Translations under genes and position numbers: made by a program
Notes under the pieces: generated by a model
What the model was told of the DNA's origin: nothing
The model's database searches: none
What the model saw: the letters and a program-made list of their open reading frames with translations, nothing else
Shown: positions 48,300 through 60,159 of the stretch, one piece after another
Position numbering within the stretch: the stretch's first letter is position 1
Layout: each line of letters begins with the position of its first letter
Assembly: GCF_014356525.2 (NCBI RefSeq)
Contig: NC_052505.1
Location: forward strand, 55,280,610 to 55,344,609
DNA: 64,000 nt
Source of the DNA: Nilaparvata lugens
Taxonomy: Eukaryota; Arthropoda; Insecta; Hemiptera; Delphacidae
Direction of reading: 5' to 3'

Positions 48300-49094
48300 G
48301 TTCCCTTGTCTTTTCTTAAAGAATTATGTCACAAGTTTTCTATTTTCAGAAAACCAACCCATACTGATGTTATCATTCCTCTTCATTCTTGTCATCCAAT
48401 TTCTCACAAACTTGCTGCTTCAAATAGCATGGTCTATAGAGCACCAACAATACCCATGAGCCATCATGATTTTGATATTGAGATCACTGAAATGAAACAG
48501 ATAGCTGTCACAAATGGGTATGAAGAAAGTATGGTGGACAGATTATTGAGTAAAATTAATAGAAAAATTTTAATCAATTCTAGCTTTGTAGGCTCAAACT
48601 GTGAGGAGAAGACTTGGATAACAATCCCATATTCAGGCTTCGTATCTGATAAAATAGGTGGGGAATTCATGTTGAGGAATGGATTTCATGTTGCTTTCAA
48701 GACCAAACCAATTTTAAATAGTCTATCTAGCTGGAGTAAAGACAAAATTGATATTTGGGATAAAAGCGGGGTGTACAAACTTAAATGTGATGATTGTAAT
48801 GCTTGTTATGTGGGTCAGACTGGTGGAAGTTCCAAAAGTAGAATTAAAGAACACATCAGAGATTGAAATAAACAAAATGGGAAATCTAACTTTGCAGAAC
48901 ATTTGTTAACAAATAATCACAAGTTCACAGATAAGGAGAATGATGAGTTTCTGCATGTTAATAACAAAGGCAGATCTTTGAATATTCTAGAGGCTTTAGA
49001 AATAACAAGTGTAATTAAGGAAAATTCACAGTATAGTTTAAATGACCAGATTCATTTCAACCAGTACAACACTACGAATTTAGTTTTATCATAA
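48300..49094 (+). pseudogene. Penelope-like element, RT C-terminus and GIY-YIG endonuclease
   Basis: Plus strand: ELCHKFSIFRKPTHTDVIIP (RT thumb start), SCHPISHKLAAS, then GFHVAFKTKPILNS and the GIY-YIG domain: SGVYKLKCDDCNACYVGQTG with its CxxC-type cysteines, SSKSRIKEH, then AEHLLTNNHKF and a tail to TAA at 49092. One TGA at 48864-48866 interrupts the domain right after EHIRD; the same frame resumes. In PLEs this endonuclease cuts the target so that the RT can prime. With the preceding inverted half, the whole protein is represented, but scrambled and mutated. Confidence 0.92.
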
Positions 49095-49260
49095 AATTGT
49101 AAGCATACATTAGTCAATAGTTCTCCATTTACATATCTGTTTTATTATCTTTCACACTTGTTTTCTTGGTTCTTATTTTGTACTAAAAGTAAATTTTATT
49201 ATCATGGCGATTCTGTTGCTTAAGCCGCCATTTTGTCACACCGTTGAGGGGGAGGGGACT

Positions 49261-49445
49261 CTCTAGCTAGGCCAATGGCAGGCGTTCATGCTCTCGACCA
49301 ATAGCAGTACTCGCCTACTAGTATAAATTCTGCTGCTCTTGTATTTAGTTTTAGTTCATCAGAGATTGACAATGGTGTAATAACCGAAACCGGTCTTTCT
49401 AATTATCAATAAATCAGTGGTTTTTTGAAAATTTCTTAGTCTTTT
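49261..49445 (+). promoter_or_regulatory. PLE 3' terminal region with promoter-like boxes and hammerhead-like motif
   Basis: CCAAT at 49274 and 49300, then TATAAAT at 49324 with a T-rich start region about 30 bp on, looks like a polymerase II promoter. Just after comes GGTGTAATAACCGAAACCGGTC (GAAA at 49386-49389). PLE terminal repeats are known to carry hammerhead ribozymes whose 3' core reads GAAAC followed by GTC. Here GGT/ACC can form stem II, but the upstream CTGATGA box is degenerate, so activity is doubtful. A parallel end lies at about 8274. Confidence 0.5.
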
Positions 49446-50209
49446 TCATTCAAGACTCAACTTTTCTCTGACCAACTAACCTGTTTAGAACATTTTCCAC
49501 AAGCACTCAAAGTAAAATAGGAGATATCATCGATAGAGCTTCATATCACTATTATTTGTCTCTATTTCTGAGATTTTACGATAGGCTTTTTGGTGAAAAG
49601 ATATGTGATATTGACGAGAACAGGATAAGGGAACGTCAAGAGGGTGACCGAGACATATTCAGGTGAAGGAAACCCTTAAAAAAAGGAAATTGATAATGGG
49701 AATATTCTCACCTGATAATTTGAATAGTGAAATTATAAATTTCTAACAGAATACAGAAATAATGATAAATTTCATACGTATACCTACTTCGAATTAATTC
49801 TAATAATGATATGAACGAATATATACATTTTAGCGAACAGCTGACTGCTGATGAATACAGCCTAGGCTTTTGATGTCTGATGTCACTCAATCCTTCCGCT
49901 ATTCAGAAGTAAACAGATTCTTAACCTATAAATGATATTTTCGGATTAAAAATAGCGTGATAAATTATTGCTGAATTAGTTTCAATATTCAATAATGATA
50001 ATTGTGATTTATACATTTATTTCTAGCCTAATCACTCTATCTTTGTCACTCTCATCTATAATACGCCATTGGTTGAACCTGCAAACTTCCTGCTGAGTAG
50101 GCTTTGAATCTCGAATTAGATTGTTTTTTACAATCTAATTATTTGATAATGTTCAATAAAAGCACACCGTGACTAAATTCACTGATGAATATATCTTGTT
50201 CTGTTTTAG
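49446..50209. other. No gene recognised
   Basis: AT-rich sequence between the PLE and the exon at 50210. No repeat family recognised. Confidence 0.5.
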
Positions 50210-50359
50210 AAGTCCTGCAGAAACCACAGAACGAATAAGAACGAAATACGAATTGGCGATTGGTGAACTCCATACTAAGCAGATCAGTGAGAATGGTTGG
50301 ATTATGAAAATTGGTAGTCAACCCCTCACTATGATGGGCGACGAGTCGTCATTGGTCAA
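50210..50359 (+). CDS. Symmetrical coding exon of an unrecognised gene
   Basis: A 150-nt block between TTCTGTTTTAG| and |GTGAGTTC, both good splice sites. It is open in one frame: SPAETTERIRTKYELAIGEL, then HTKQISENGWIMKIGSQP, then LTMMGDESSLVK. It starts and ends in the same phase (150 = 3 x 50), so it could be skipped without a frameshift. Residue use (charged helix, then a Gly-containing strand-like part) is strongly protein-like compared with the window. No neighbouring exon was found within a few kb; the host gene probably has long introns. Family not recognised. Confidence 0.55.
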
Positions 50360-50550
50360 GTGAGTTCACAATCATAATATTATTCACTTTTCAACTAGAG
50401 TGTGTGATATTCTGCTCCAAGGGCGACATGGGTAACACTAAAAAGAATAATTATGAACTTTTAGGTTGGGAAAATGTATCTTGAAATTATAGGTCATGTT
50501 GACAATTGCATGGCTGTGAGAAGGCATAGATAGTGACGAAGCTGTGGGAT

Positions 50551-51066
50551 CTAGGGAGAACGAAAGGTATAATTATAGTGAACGGTTGATTCGAGAAAAT
50601 AATTCCCTGAATCAATAGGTTGACGGTCTACAAGGTGGCCGAAGTTAGGACTGTAATTTTCTGAACTGATGCTGTAGTTGGGAATACCATAAAGTGAAAT
50701 CAAATTTAACTCAATACTAAGATGCAGTTCAATCTGAATCGGTCTGTTATAATCATTGATGTCATTGGGACCAAGCCGAGATTTAAAATTCAGGATGAAT
50801 TCACTCTCTAAATAATAACCAGGATACTTAAAATCTAATACCTGTTTCACAGTTGGAGGAGATATTAGACCGCATAAGACAACAAACCAAATAGCAAATC
50901 CATGCAAACTAGGTTTCTGACAAATACTATAGGTTATAATGTTGCAAAATGCTAAACCAAAATGGTAGATGCTTGGAGTACCGAGTTCCATAGTGGTGCT
51001 ATCCATGCAATCAATCACCTCGCCTTGTAGCATTAGCTGGTTGTCAATGCTGGATCCAGTACACCT
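50551..51066 (-). CDS. Duplicated gene fragment of unknown family, copy 1
   Basis: On the minus strand the frame is open from about 51066: SRCTGSSIDNQLM, LQGEVIDCMDSTTMELGTPS, YHFGLAFCNIITYSICQ, HGFAIWFVVLCGLISPP, KYPGYYLESEFILNFKS, then RPIQIELHLSIELNLISL and LVDRQPIDSG to a stop at 50551. One hydrophobic segment (AIWFVVLCGLI) might be membrane-associated. A diverged copy at 62893-63520 keeps VVLCGLIS, YYLESE, IQTELH and VDRQPID, conservation that suggests a coding past. No known domain was recognised. It may be an exon of a multicopy gene or an unknown element's ORF. Confidence 0.4.
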   Translation of the reverse strand, partial: RCTGSSIDNQLMLQGEVIDCMDSTTMELGTPSIYHFGLAFCNIITYSICQKPSLHGFAIWFVVLCGLISPPTVKQVLDFKYPGYYLESEFILNFKSRLGPNDINDYNRPIQIELHLSIELNLISLYGIPNYSISSENYSPNFGHLVDRQPIDSGNYFLESTVHYNYTFRSP

Positions 51067-51628
51067 CGATATTATAGGTTGATTGTTTCACTACACTGCA
51101 CTTTCGTTGGTCTGTATGTTGCTTTATCGTCGGGGTCACAGTACCTTGTTTTTGGCGGTGAACTTTTACCGGTTGAATTTGGCTTGATGGCGACGTCCTC
51201 TTACGTCCCTAGACCTGTCGTCTGAACAGGTGTCTTGAAGCGGTGTTACATAAAATTGCGGAACCAAAGTGGTGGTAGTACATGAAGTTGGTTTGGAGAC
51301 ACACATGAACCGCTGTAAATAAATGTATTACAGCATTGATTTCTAACTCTTCCTACAATTCATCAAAAGCTAAAACAGGAGTTATCTATTGATTACAATT
51401 AATTAAATTCTCTCATTCTATTTGAATCCTCATTTTATATAGATTTTTATCTTTAAACTACTGATTCTTTGTATCAGAATTAATGGATCTTTCTTCACAA
51501 ATAATTCAAAAGTTCTGTTATAATTTAATAAATTAGCGTTCAGTTAAAAGCCTTAACGCCATGAGAAAACACAGTCTGAAAAATATAAAATTGAGTCTTA
51601 AACTCGATATGAACCTTAAACAGAAAAT
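51067..51628. other. No gene recognised
   Basis: Spacer between the two copies of the duplicated block. AT-rich with one GC-richer patch near 51120-51250. Confidence 0.4.
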
Positions 51629-51765
51629 AATTCAGGATGAATTCACTCTCTAAATAATAACCAGGATACTTAAAATCTAATACCTGTTTCACAGTTGGAG
51701 GAGATATTAGACCGCATAAGACAACAAACCAAATAGCAAATCCATGCAAACTAGGTTTCTGACAA
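51629..51765 (-). repeat. Exact 137-bp duplication of part of the preceding fragment
   Basis: Appears identical to 50787-50923 (coding SCQKPSLHGFAIW through YYLESEFIL). On the minus strand the upstream edge reads GAAATTCAG|TTGTCAG, an acceptor-like junction that is absent in copy 1. This suggests a duplicated exon-sized piece or a gene-conversion tract. Confidence 0.85.
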
Positions 51766-51768
51766 CTG

Positions 51769-52070
51769 AATTTCATTTCAATTTGAAGGCTATCTTCCTG
51801 ACTTTCAGCAATACTCTACGATAATATATCTCCAGAAACAATAACTCAAATGTAACATAACTGAAAACTTTCTATACTTCTTTAGAGAAAAATTTATAAT
51901 TATCTTTAATTATCTTAGAAATTTCATTTCAATTTGAAGGCTATCTTCCTGACTTTCAGCAATACTCTACGATAATATATCTCCAGAAACAATAACTCAA
52001 ATGTAACATAACTGAAAACTTTCTATACTTCTTTAGAGAAAAATTTATAATTATCTTTAATCACTAATAA
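51769..52070 (+). repeat. 151-bp tandem direct duplication
   Basis: ATTTCATTTCAATTTGAAGG through TTATCTTTAAT occurs twice back to back (51769-51919 and 51920-52070), essentially identical. The later part also recurs, diverged, at 59453-59620. Confidence 0.9.
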
Positions 52071-52585
52071 AATCAGAAGGATTATTCTCAATCAATATTA
52101 TTAACTTAAAAAATAACAGGCTTTGTTAATACAATACTCTTATGGAAGTTTCAATCAATTGAATTCCCTAAATTATATTTTAACCTTATTTTACGTACCT
52201 TAGCGGTTATTCGAAGAAACAATTATTCGCACATGATGAAGAAACACAATTAAACTTTTCAGGACATGGCACTACTAGAAAATTTAAACTTTAATAAAAA
52301 TAAAACTAGCTCCTACATTAACTAATGATATAAACTTGTAAACTTGCCCAAAAAGGGCGAAACATAATGACTACATCTTTACTCTCGTAGTGCTCCTAGC
52401 AAAGTGTCCTCCGAAACATAATCTGGTCTCTCGGCTGGGGAATACCCCCACTACTGTATTTAGGAACAGGTCTCCAATTGGGCGAAGGGAATCAATTTGA
52501 CTAATCGTCGTGTGGCTTCTAGAGCCTTTGGACCAAATAGTAACTGCAAAATTTTGGTAGAGAGTTAGTGGGGAGGATATTTTCA
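52071..52585. other. No gene recognised
   Basis: 52071-52140 continues the segment shared with 59.55 kb. 52370-52585 is a GC-richer insert with a minus-strand open frame lacking any motif. Confidence 0.4.
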
Positions 52586-52858
52586 ATATTCTTTCCAAAG
52601 AATGGATATTGATATCTCCAAAGCTCCACCAATTTATGTAGATGCATAACAATATAATTATTATCTATAGTTATAATATTACAAATTGCTTCCTCATATC
52701 ATATACAGTTCAATAATTATTTTCTTAGTCTATATCATGTAAATTCATCTATAATTTTGCTGTATTGTGAGCTATTGTATATAAGTGTATAAGACAGTAT
52801 ATATTGTAATCTACATAAATAAAGTACTCAATCAATCAATCAATCAATCAAAATCGGT
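52586..52858 (+). mobile_element. Jockey-like LINE 3' end with (TCAA)n tail
   Basis: ATATTCTTTCCAAAGAATGG, ATTTATGTAGATGCATAAC, TATAAGTGTATAAG and ACATAAATAAAGTACTCAAT followed by five or so TCAA units. This is the same 3' UTR as the minus-strand LINE at 986-1240. AATAAA precedes the tail. It interrupts the segment shared with 59.4-59.9 kb. Confidence 0.88.
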
Positions 52859-52884
52859 AGTTTGTTATAATTTCAATGCTTGCT

Positions 52885-53150
52885 TTTTTCCAACTTATCG
52901 CACTCTATGTCCCGACATGGAGGCTAAGTTCTAGAGATAATTCCATAATCTACATTCCTTGATGACTCGGAGCCACAATTTTTAAATATCTATCATGGGA
53001 AACTCGAAGTCATGGCCGTTCATAATAGAGAGAGAGAAAATAATTTATTTCGCGAACTCACAATAATGACTCTAGTCTATTGTGTATTAAATTGACTATT
53101 ATAACTATGGAAAAGGCCTGAATTGAAAATAGTGCTCGGCACACTCCCCC
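52885..53150 (+). repeat. Segmental repeat, copy 1
   Basis: CAACTTATCGCACTCTATGT through GAAAATAGTGCT matches 59625-59880 closely, including TAGAGAGAGAGAAAATAATT. Together with 51769-52140 and 59453-59620 it defines a longer duplicated segment that was split by the LINE insertion here. Confidence 0.9.
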
Positions 53151-53703
53151 TCCTTACGGTGTGAAACACGCAAAAAGAAATCTAATCAGGATATGTTACC
53201 ATAGAGGCATTCTGTATGATTTGGAGAGTCGAATTTCTGGATTGATAGTAGGATCCAATTTGAAGCAGGCCCCCTTCAAAAGAAATCTCTTTAATCATTC
53301 CGAAATTCAGCAAAATGTATAACTAATTGAGATTTGTGGCAAGAGACTTTAAAACTGTGGCAAGAGTCAGGACAAAACAATATGGGCGTGTCCACTTTTT
53401 AAGTAGGTACTAAAGACGGACCGAGTATAATAATCATGAATACTTCAATCACTTTATTGAGTCCCAGGTTATTTCCTTGGCAAACTCTAACAAGGGAAAA
53501 CGTTTAAAAGACATCATAGTTTTAATTGGTTCTATGTTACTCTGCTGTTGTGAAATATGAAGTACGTTGATTATAATAGTAAAGGATGAAACTTTTTCAC
53601 TCTGCTGAATGTATTGAAATCTAACTATCATTACTATACAGTTGAGAGTGCAACATATTTTTAACAATTGTCACGTTATTCTTTATATTTAAATAACGAT
53701 TAG
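53151..53703. other. No gene recognised
   Basis: AT-rich; no motif found on either strand. Confidence 0.4.
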
Positions 53704-53860
53704 CCTCCTGCTTGGCATCAGTCGGTAAAGCATGAGATTTGATATAATTATATAATTAGGTCGTGGTTTTCTAACAGTATTCAGTCTTAAAAAATCTTGA
53801 TAGGCCTAGGTATGGGCTTCTCCTATAACTCTTGTAATTCAATAAAAAATAAATATATAT
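53704..53860 (+). mobile_element. tRNA-derived SINE-like unit (tRNA-Lys-like)
   Basis: GGCATCAGTCGGTAAAGCAT then GAGATTT and AGGTCGTGGTTTTC resemble the D arm, anticodon stem and T arm of tRNA-Lys (A box near 53713-53725, degenerate B box near 53764-53775). The acceptor stem and anticodon are not preserved. An A/T-rich tail with AATAAAAAATAAATA follows. Either a SINE or a decayed tRNA pseudogene. Confidence 0.55.
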
Positions 53861-56800
53861 AAATATGATACTTATACAATAGTGTTGAGGAATAATAAAT
53901 AAATTGCACACCATAAACGTTTCATACATATATTAAACAAATAATGCAAAAAATAAATCGAGGCAAAAAAATATATAAAGAGCGATAGAAAAATATAATA
54001 TAAAAATAGAACAATAATTGAAATCAATAGAATATCACAGGCTAAACTTTATATTCTAGATTTATGGCACGAATCATTACCATGTGCCTTTATCTTAAAA
54101 TCATATGCATTCTTTTGCACGTAGCTGCGATATGCGCTTGCTAATACTTGTCGACTTGGACAATTCAATTAAAAATGTGTGCTTTAAGATCAGCTTGATA
54201 AATTAGCCACTAATAATCCAAATATATATATATTAAAATCTCTAGTACTTAGTAGATTTCTTTGTATCGAATATATATTTTTATCTCAGGGTGCAAGATT
54301 CGGCACCTGACGGAATAGGTAGAGCCATTCATCTAGTGAATTAGAGCTATAATAAACTATCACAAATTATATTGCAAAAATTAAATATCATATGCATATG
54401 TTTTAATAGCCTAGATTTTGTATTTCTTTGATTTAATAGAAATTTCTGAAATATTGATCTATATTTTTCTTTCAATAAAATACCTTTAATACTAATTTTA
54501 CTTGCGCAAGTATTACTCCTATTAATTTCTTAATTTATAATAAAAACCCTTTCGACGAGCTAGCTTTGATCATTAGATTAATTCGAAGCACTAGGGCGCC
54601 CATCACTAATTCAAATTTATCACTCACGTGTCGAAAATCTTCTTGTAAGCCGCCGATGTCGATCCAACTCCATGTGGTCCTGGAATATGGTAGCCGGAAT
54701 CGTCTCCTCCAAGGGGTTATAAATTTATTTAAAAAATGAAAATGACTTCCGCTTTACAATAGCATCACGAAGTCTTTTAAGAAATTTAATAATTTAATTT
54801 AACTTTAACTTTTACAAAATCATTATCAAGGTACTACGCTCTAAAATATTTGGGGTCCTCTCCTGGTGGCATTTGGTTGGCGAGTGCTGGTTCTCCTTTC
54901 TCAATTTTACAAATCTTATTTCCGACTTTCAAATTAGCATAAAATTTGAATATCTTAGTCCTCCGCCATTTAGGTTCAAATAGATCGTACAAAAAGTATC
55001 AAATTATTGCTTAGATTGTATGATTAATAATTTCTTTGCTTTCGAGCCATATCGATAACATAGACTATACAACAATTCAACATAGATTCCGAACATTTAT
55101 AGAAATATATATAAATATTTTTGAATTGGCCTACAATTGCCGCCTATTAACTGCCGTTTTACTATTGGTGCATGCAAATTTTATTCGGTATTCATGCGCC
55201 TGGTACCTCTTATTTCCTGAATACATTAAATTATTTTTATTTGGTTTATTTGTTATGCTCTTTACATGCTAGCTAATATTCTATACATTAATATTAATTC
55301 CATGCTACCTAATAATTAGCCACGTGATCAGATGTTTTTTCACATTGCACACCATCTGATTGCAATAAAGCTCTGCCAAGGGGTTTTGGTCAGATTCTAC
55401 GTTTCTCGGTTTGATCGATCTCTAGGTCACCGATCCGTGAATACAGGTACCTAACCTCAATCTTCAAATATTTTATATAATAATCTATTTATGAGCAATA
55501 AAATTCCTTCAAATCCTTTTTAGGTTTTTGTACCATTTAGCCAGAACAAGCTGAGGCTATCTAATCTTAGTTATTATCTATTTGGCGATATTAGCCAGTT
55601 ACTTTATTTTCAGACCTATTACTATTTCGGTTAGGGATTTTTATCTACCCAAATTTGATACTTTACACAATATGAAGCAATTCAGTAGGCAATACTATTC
55701 TACATAGACTACGATTCAAAGATAATAATGGTTGAAACTGCAACACTAGCGAGTCATCGGAGAGCAATGACACTAATTTTCTATTCATTATTGTATTCCA
55801 GTAGGAAATCTCTATCACTGAATTGTATTGAAGTGAACTAAAACAGAATCAGTTGAACTGAATAAACCTATGATAAGATTATAATTGTATTAATCATGGA
55901 AGGTAAACTTATAAAAAATAGGGATATCAACACAAAATAATATGAAATATAAAGCGAATAGAATATAAAATATGAGGCCTTGGACATTATTCTTATTATT
56001 TTGTGAATGGGAATATATTTCATCTATATGTACCAACTCCTAACTATGTGAATGTATAATTCTTAACTATGAATGGATGAGTATTAAGCGATAGAGGATG
56101 GGTATAGTATAGAATATTATGATAAATCGTCTTATGCTGAATAGCTTCTTATTATTATTAGAGACATCACGTACATACATTGTCACATAGGATATTATGA
56201 CTGTTGATAACTTCAAAAATTGATAATCACCCGATTTGCCAAACAATCAATTATCTACTATTGTGAGAAAACTGTACAATCATTTCATTTACCGCGAGTA
56301 TGCAGCCGATCAATGAAATAAAATTAAACCTAATTCACCTACCTAAATATATTCAATATTACGAAATTAATAACATAGTTTAATGACTAATCTACTTGCG
56401 CAAACTATTTACATTCTGGAATTTCTTCGATATACATTATAATTGTTGCCATGTAACAAAATTTTTGACTAATAAACCCTTCATGAACCCATAATGAATC
56501 CTTCTAACAAATACGGTAAATATCTTTATCATAACTCTTTTTATCTTTTCTCCTTCTCATTCATTAGGAATCATCTCATTGAGTGTATAGAGACAAGGCT
56601 ATAGAGTGGTGCCATACTCACAAAAACTTATCCAATTATAACTCACGACAAAAAATCTTGCCTTCAATAGACTGATCTGTTTCCTATTTTTTCCTGATCT
56701 GTTTCGGATATTTTTCAACATGACTCAAGCGTGATTTTGTATTCTACAATCATGAGAAAAACATTTTTCATTATAATATTCTAGTAGGAAACCTTTATGA

Positions 56801-59236
56801 CAGAACACTAGTCAAAACAAAACTATGATCGAGTGCCAGGCTATCGACAATAATAATTCTGTATTTCGCTTCTCACTAGAGTAGTGTCATTTTCTCACTG
56901 CCTACAACATCAACTAGATAAATTGACTCAACATAGATCATGATTATTATTTATCTCAAACTCAAAGTACGTGACATTTTCTCTAAAAACCGGAAGAATA
57001 ATTCTCAATGCATGGTTTAATAATATGAAAATTCAGCTGGAACAACTATCTTGGCATTGGACTGCTACTGCTTGCCTTCTGATTATCAACATTATTGAAT
57101 TTACCAACACATTGATAGACTACTATTTTACTATTACTGATTTACAAGTGCACTGACATTTCCAACCTTACTGGAGCCTCACATTATTATTCCTCAACTA
57201 TAAACTTCATATTTAACTAGATCTCAAAACATCCCAACTTATTCACATGGAAAACTTGATTGCAATTTTACTATTCATCATTTAGAAATTTATCATTTCA
57301 TTAAAGATTTTCCTATTATTTTTTTTTATTTATTAATTCTTTTGACTACTTATCTCTAGAGGGTCCTACTACTGTTAATTACCTCAATTTAATTTTCCCA
57401 ACAAAAATTCTATTTCCTTTTTGACACGAATTTTCCCACATATTTCTACCTTATATCCCCATTTAAATTTTCAATCAACCTTTCAACTACAGAATAATTT
57501 AAACTCATGCTCAACTCAAGAGATTTTCCCTTTTTATTTCAAATTAAACTAGAAGAATTTCACTGTTAATTTTATTTTAATTTAACCCATTCAGTACTGT
57601 TCCAATATTTATTTCTACTTTCACTGATAACCATTTTAACATTACCTAGGTACTAGAAAAAGTTCCTCTGTTATTTTATTTGTATACCTTAACTAATCAC
57701 TTTAAATATTCATCGTCTAAAACCTTCAATTTTCGTTACCATACCAAATTTCTAAGCAACTTTACACTCAATAATACCCCTTTTTTACCAATTATTACTT
57801 GTGTTTTTGCGGCTGACTTTCCTACCAAACATCAACGTACCTTTTGACTGGGCTTCCCTAAACTGCATTACACTGATTGTTTTCCTTACAATCACTACAA
57901 AGACCCACTAAATATTCTAGATTTCGGTTTACGTTATTCTACTGACGAGCCCCATAACTCTCAAATGAACCAGACCGTTCACTAGATACAAAAAAAATCT
58001 CAGCACACACCATCTTTGGTGCCTTTCGCTAAAGTTAAACAATTCCAGCGTACAAATTTGAAAGGTTAGTCACAGCTAAATTCCTTGATTTGTTACATGG
58101 ACAACTTTCGGGCAGTGCTCCGTTCTCTCTGGACATGGACCTACACTCGCGCCAATTACCTAAATTCAACAAGAACACACACAGGCAGGACATCCCAGTG
58201 TCCTCCTCTAAATCTTGAGTCTCAATAAACAAAAAAATTCCCCACAGCCTACAGGAAACGTCACCAACACAACAGATCTTTACACTATCACTACACATGC
58301 CTACCACAAAAATCACACCTAAAAAAAAAATATTTCCAATAATAAAACTGATTCGCCTTTTCGAGAATAAACATTACTGATAAAGGGACTTAACAACCTC
58401 ATCTCAATCAACTTATTTCTATACAAATTCCCAAGGATTTGATCATCGTTTCAACTTTAATCTACAATATCTAATTATTCAGTTTAAACATCTCAAGTCC
58501 AAAACTACTCATCAACTTTTCAAAACTACATATCAACAATAACTAATAAAACAGTTTCCTATTTATTCTCTGATTACCTTCGATCTACCTAAACTTATCA
58601 AAAAAATTTCCTATTTTCCTCAAACATTCTCCCATAATAATTTCCGAATTTTCCTAATTCAATTGAGTTGACTTTTAAAATCTCAATATTCACTTTCACT
58701 ACTACTATACTATGATGATACTCAAGTACCCAATGCATGAGACCAGAATACGTAAGTTGACATCACAATAATTTCTATCATCATTCACGGAATTACAGAA
58801 TGCAAAAAATTTATTCAGCACTTAGAATCAGTTGTTTTCCACCTAAGCTAGTTCCTTCTACTAATTTTTAATCTACTGTTGAACCTTTAATTTGTCAATA
58901 TTCAATTTCAATATAAAGTTTTAGAATACTTTCAACTTGAGCTTCAATGATACCTAACTTTTTCTCTAAGCACTTCAAAAGATTTTCATTTTAATGGATC
59001 TACTGAACTGAATAACTTTCCTGTTTCATCTACAATTATTCAAACTTCAGAAAAATTGGAGTAGCAACTATAAATTATTCAATCAACTCCAAACCCAAAA
59101 ATATTGACAGTTAACACGTTCACAGAATGAATTATAAAGTATCGACTCAGAAAAATTAATCTTAACTAATTGGAATGAGTTAGAAAATTTGATTTCGTTT
59201 TTCAAATTTGAATTTCAGATATATAAAATGCTCTGT
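53861..59236. other. Long gene-free AT-rich region, strongly G-poor at 57160-59150
   Basis: No domain, splice pair or long frame was found in over 5 kb. Between about 57160 and 59150 the plus strand has roughly two to three C per G on the lines I counted, an unusual strand skew. A GC-richer patch at 58020-58290 and one at 54640-54720 look like dispersed-repeat text (possibly LTR or leader sequence), but no retroelement structure could be confirmed. Confidence 0.5.
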
Positions 59237-59404
59237 AGCAGAGTGGCGCAGTTGTGTGCCTGACCTTTTTGAAGATGATAAAGAAGATAATTTTGAATAA
59301 AATTTAGAATTTAGAAATGGGCAGACACATCTAGAAAATACCTTAGTCTATACCTAATTCATGCAGGTGAACGGGCTTGAGTCAATAAAACTTCAATCAA
59401 TCTT
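59237..59404 (+). mobile_element. tRNA-headed SINE-like unit (initiator-Met-like start)
   Basis: AGCAGAGTGGCGCAG at 59237-59251 equals the 5' end of eukaryotic initiator tRNA-Met. The rest of the tRNA is not kept. The unit ends AATAAAACTTCAATCAATC, a tail resembling the (TCAA)n end of the Jockey-like LINE, which could have mobilised it. Confidence 0.45.
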
Positions 59405-59452
59405 GCCATGCCTGATCTAATAGGTTTCTACTATAGAATAACACTACAATTA

Positions 59453-59880
59453 ATATATCTCCAGAAACAATAACTCAAATGTAACTTAACTGAAAACTTT
59501 CTATACTTCTTTAGAAAAAAATTTAGAATTATCTTTCATCACTAATAAAATCAAAAGGATTATTCTCAATCAATATTATTAACTTGAAAAATAACAGGCT
59601 TTGTTGATACACTACACTTCCAACTTATCGCACTCTATGTCGCGACATGAAAGGCTAAGTTTTAGAGATAATTCCATAATCTACATTCCTCAATGACTCG
59701 GAGCCACAATTTTTAAATATCTATCATGGGAAACTCGAAGTCATGGCCGTTCATAATAGAGAGAGAGAAAATAATTTATTTCGCTAACTCACAATAATGG
59801 CTCTAGTCTATTGTGTATTAAATTCACTATTATAACTTGCGAAAAGGCCTGAATAGAAAATAGTGCTTGGCACAGTATAA
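59453..59880 (+). repeat. Segmental repeat, copy 2
   Basis: 59453-59620 matches 51828-52140, and 59625-59880 matches 52885-53150, with scattered substitutions. Here the two parts are contiguous, showing what the first locus looked like before the LINE at 52.6 kb inserted. Confidence 0.9.
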
Positions 59881-60159
59881 TTTTAGTAGAATAGCGGGGA
59901 TCTCCTTTGATATATTCGAATAAATTACATAGACTTTTGTTTCCATTTTGGTAATTGGAATATATTTGGCCATAGAATATTTTCTGCTGGATCCTTCACG
60001 CATGACGAAATCATTGATCAGACCTCACTATTTAAATTTCAGGGACTCTTTAAATGAATTCACAAAAATTAATATCACATTTGATTCTATGAACTTTAGA
60101 ACAACTTTCAAAACAGGAAGAACAAGGATTGAATTATAATAAAACAGTAATTCTCCCGT

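Noticed and set aside
53704..53775. Functional tRNA-Lys gene
   Set aside because: Anticodon loop and acceptor stem are not preserved and the B box is degenerate; called SINE-like instead.
58035..58316. 93-codon minus-strand Cys-containing frame
   Set aside because: Lies in dispersed-repeat-like GC-richer text; no domain or zinc-finger spacing.
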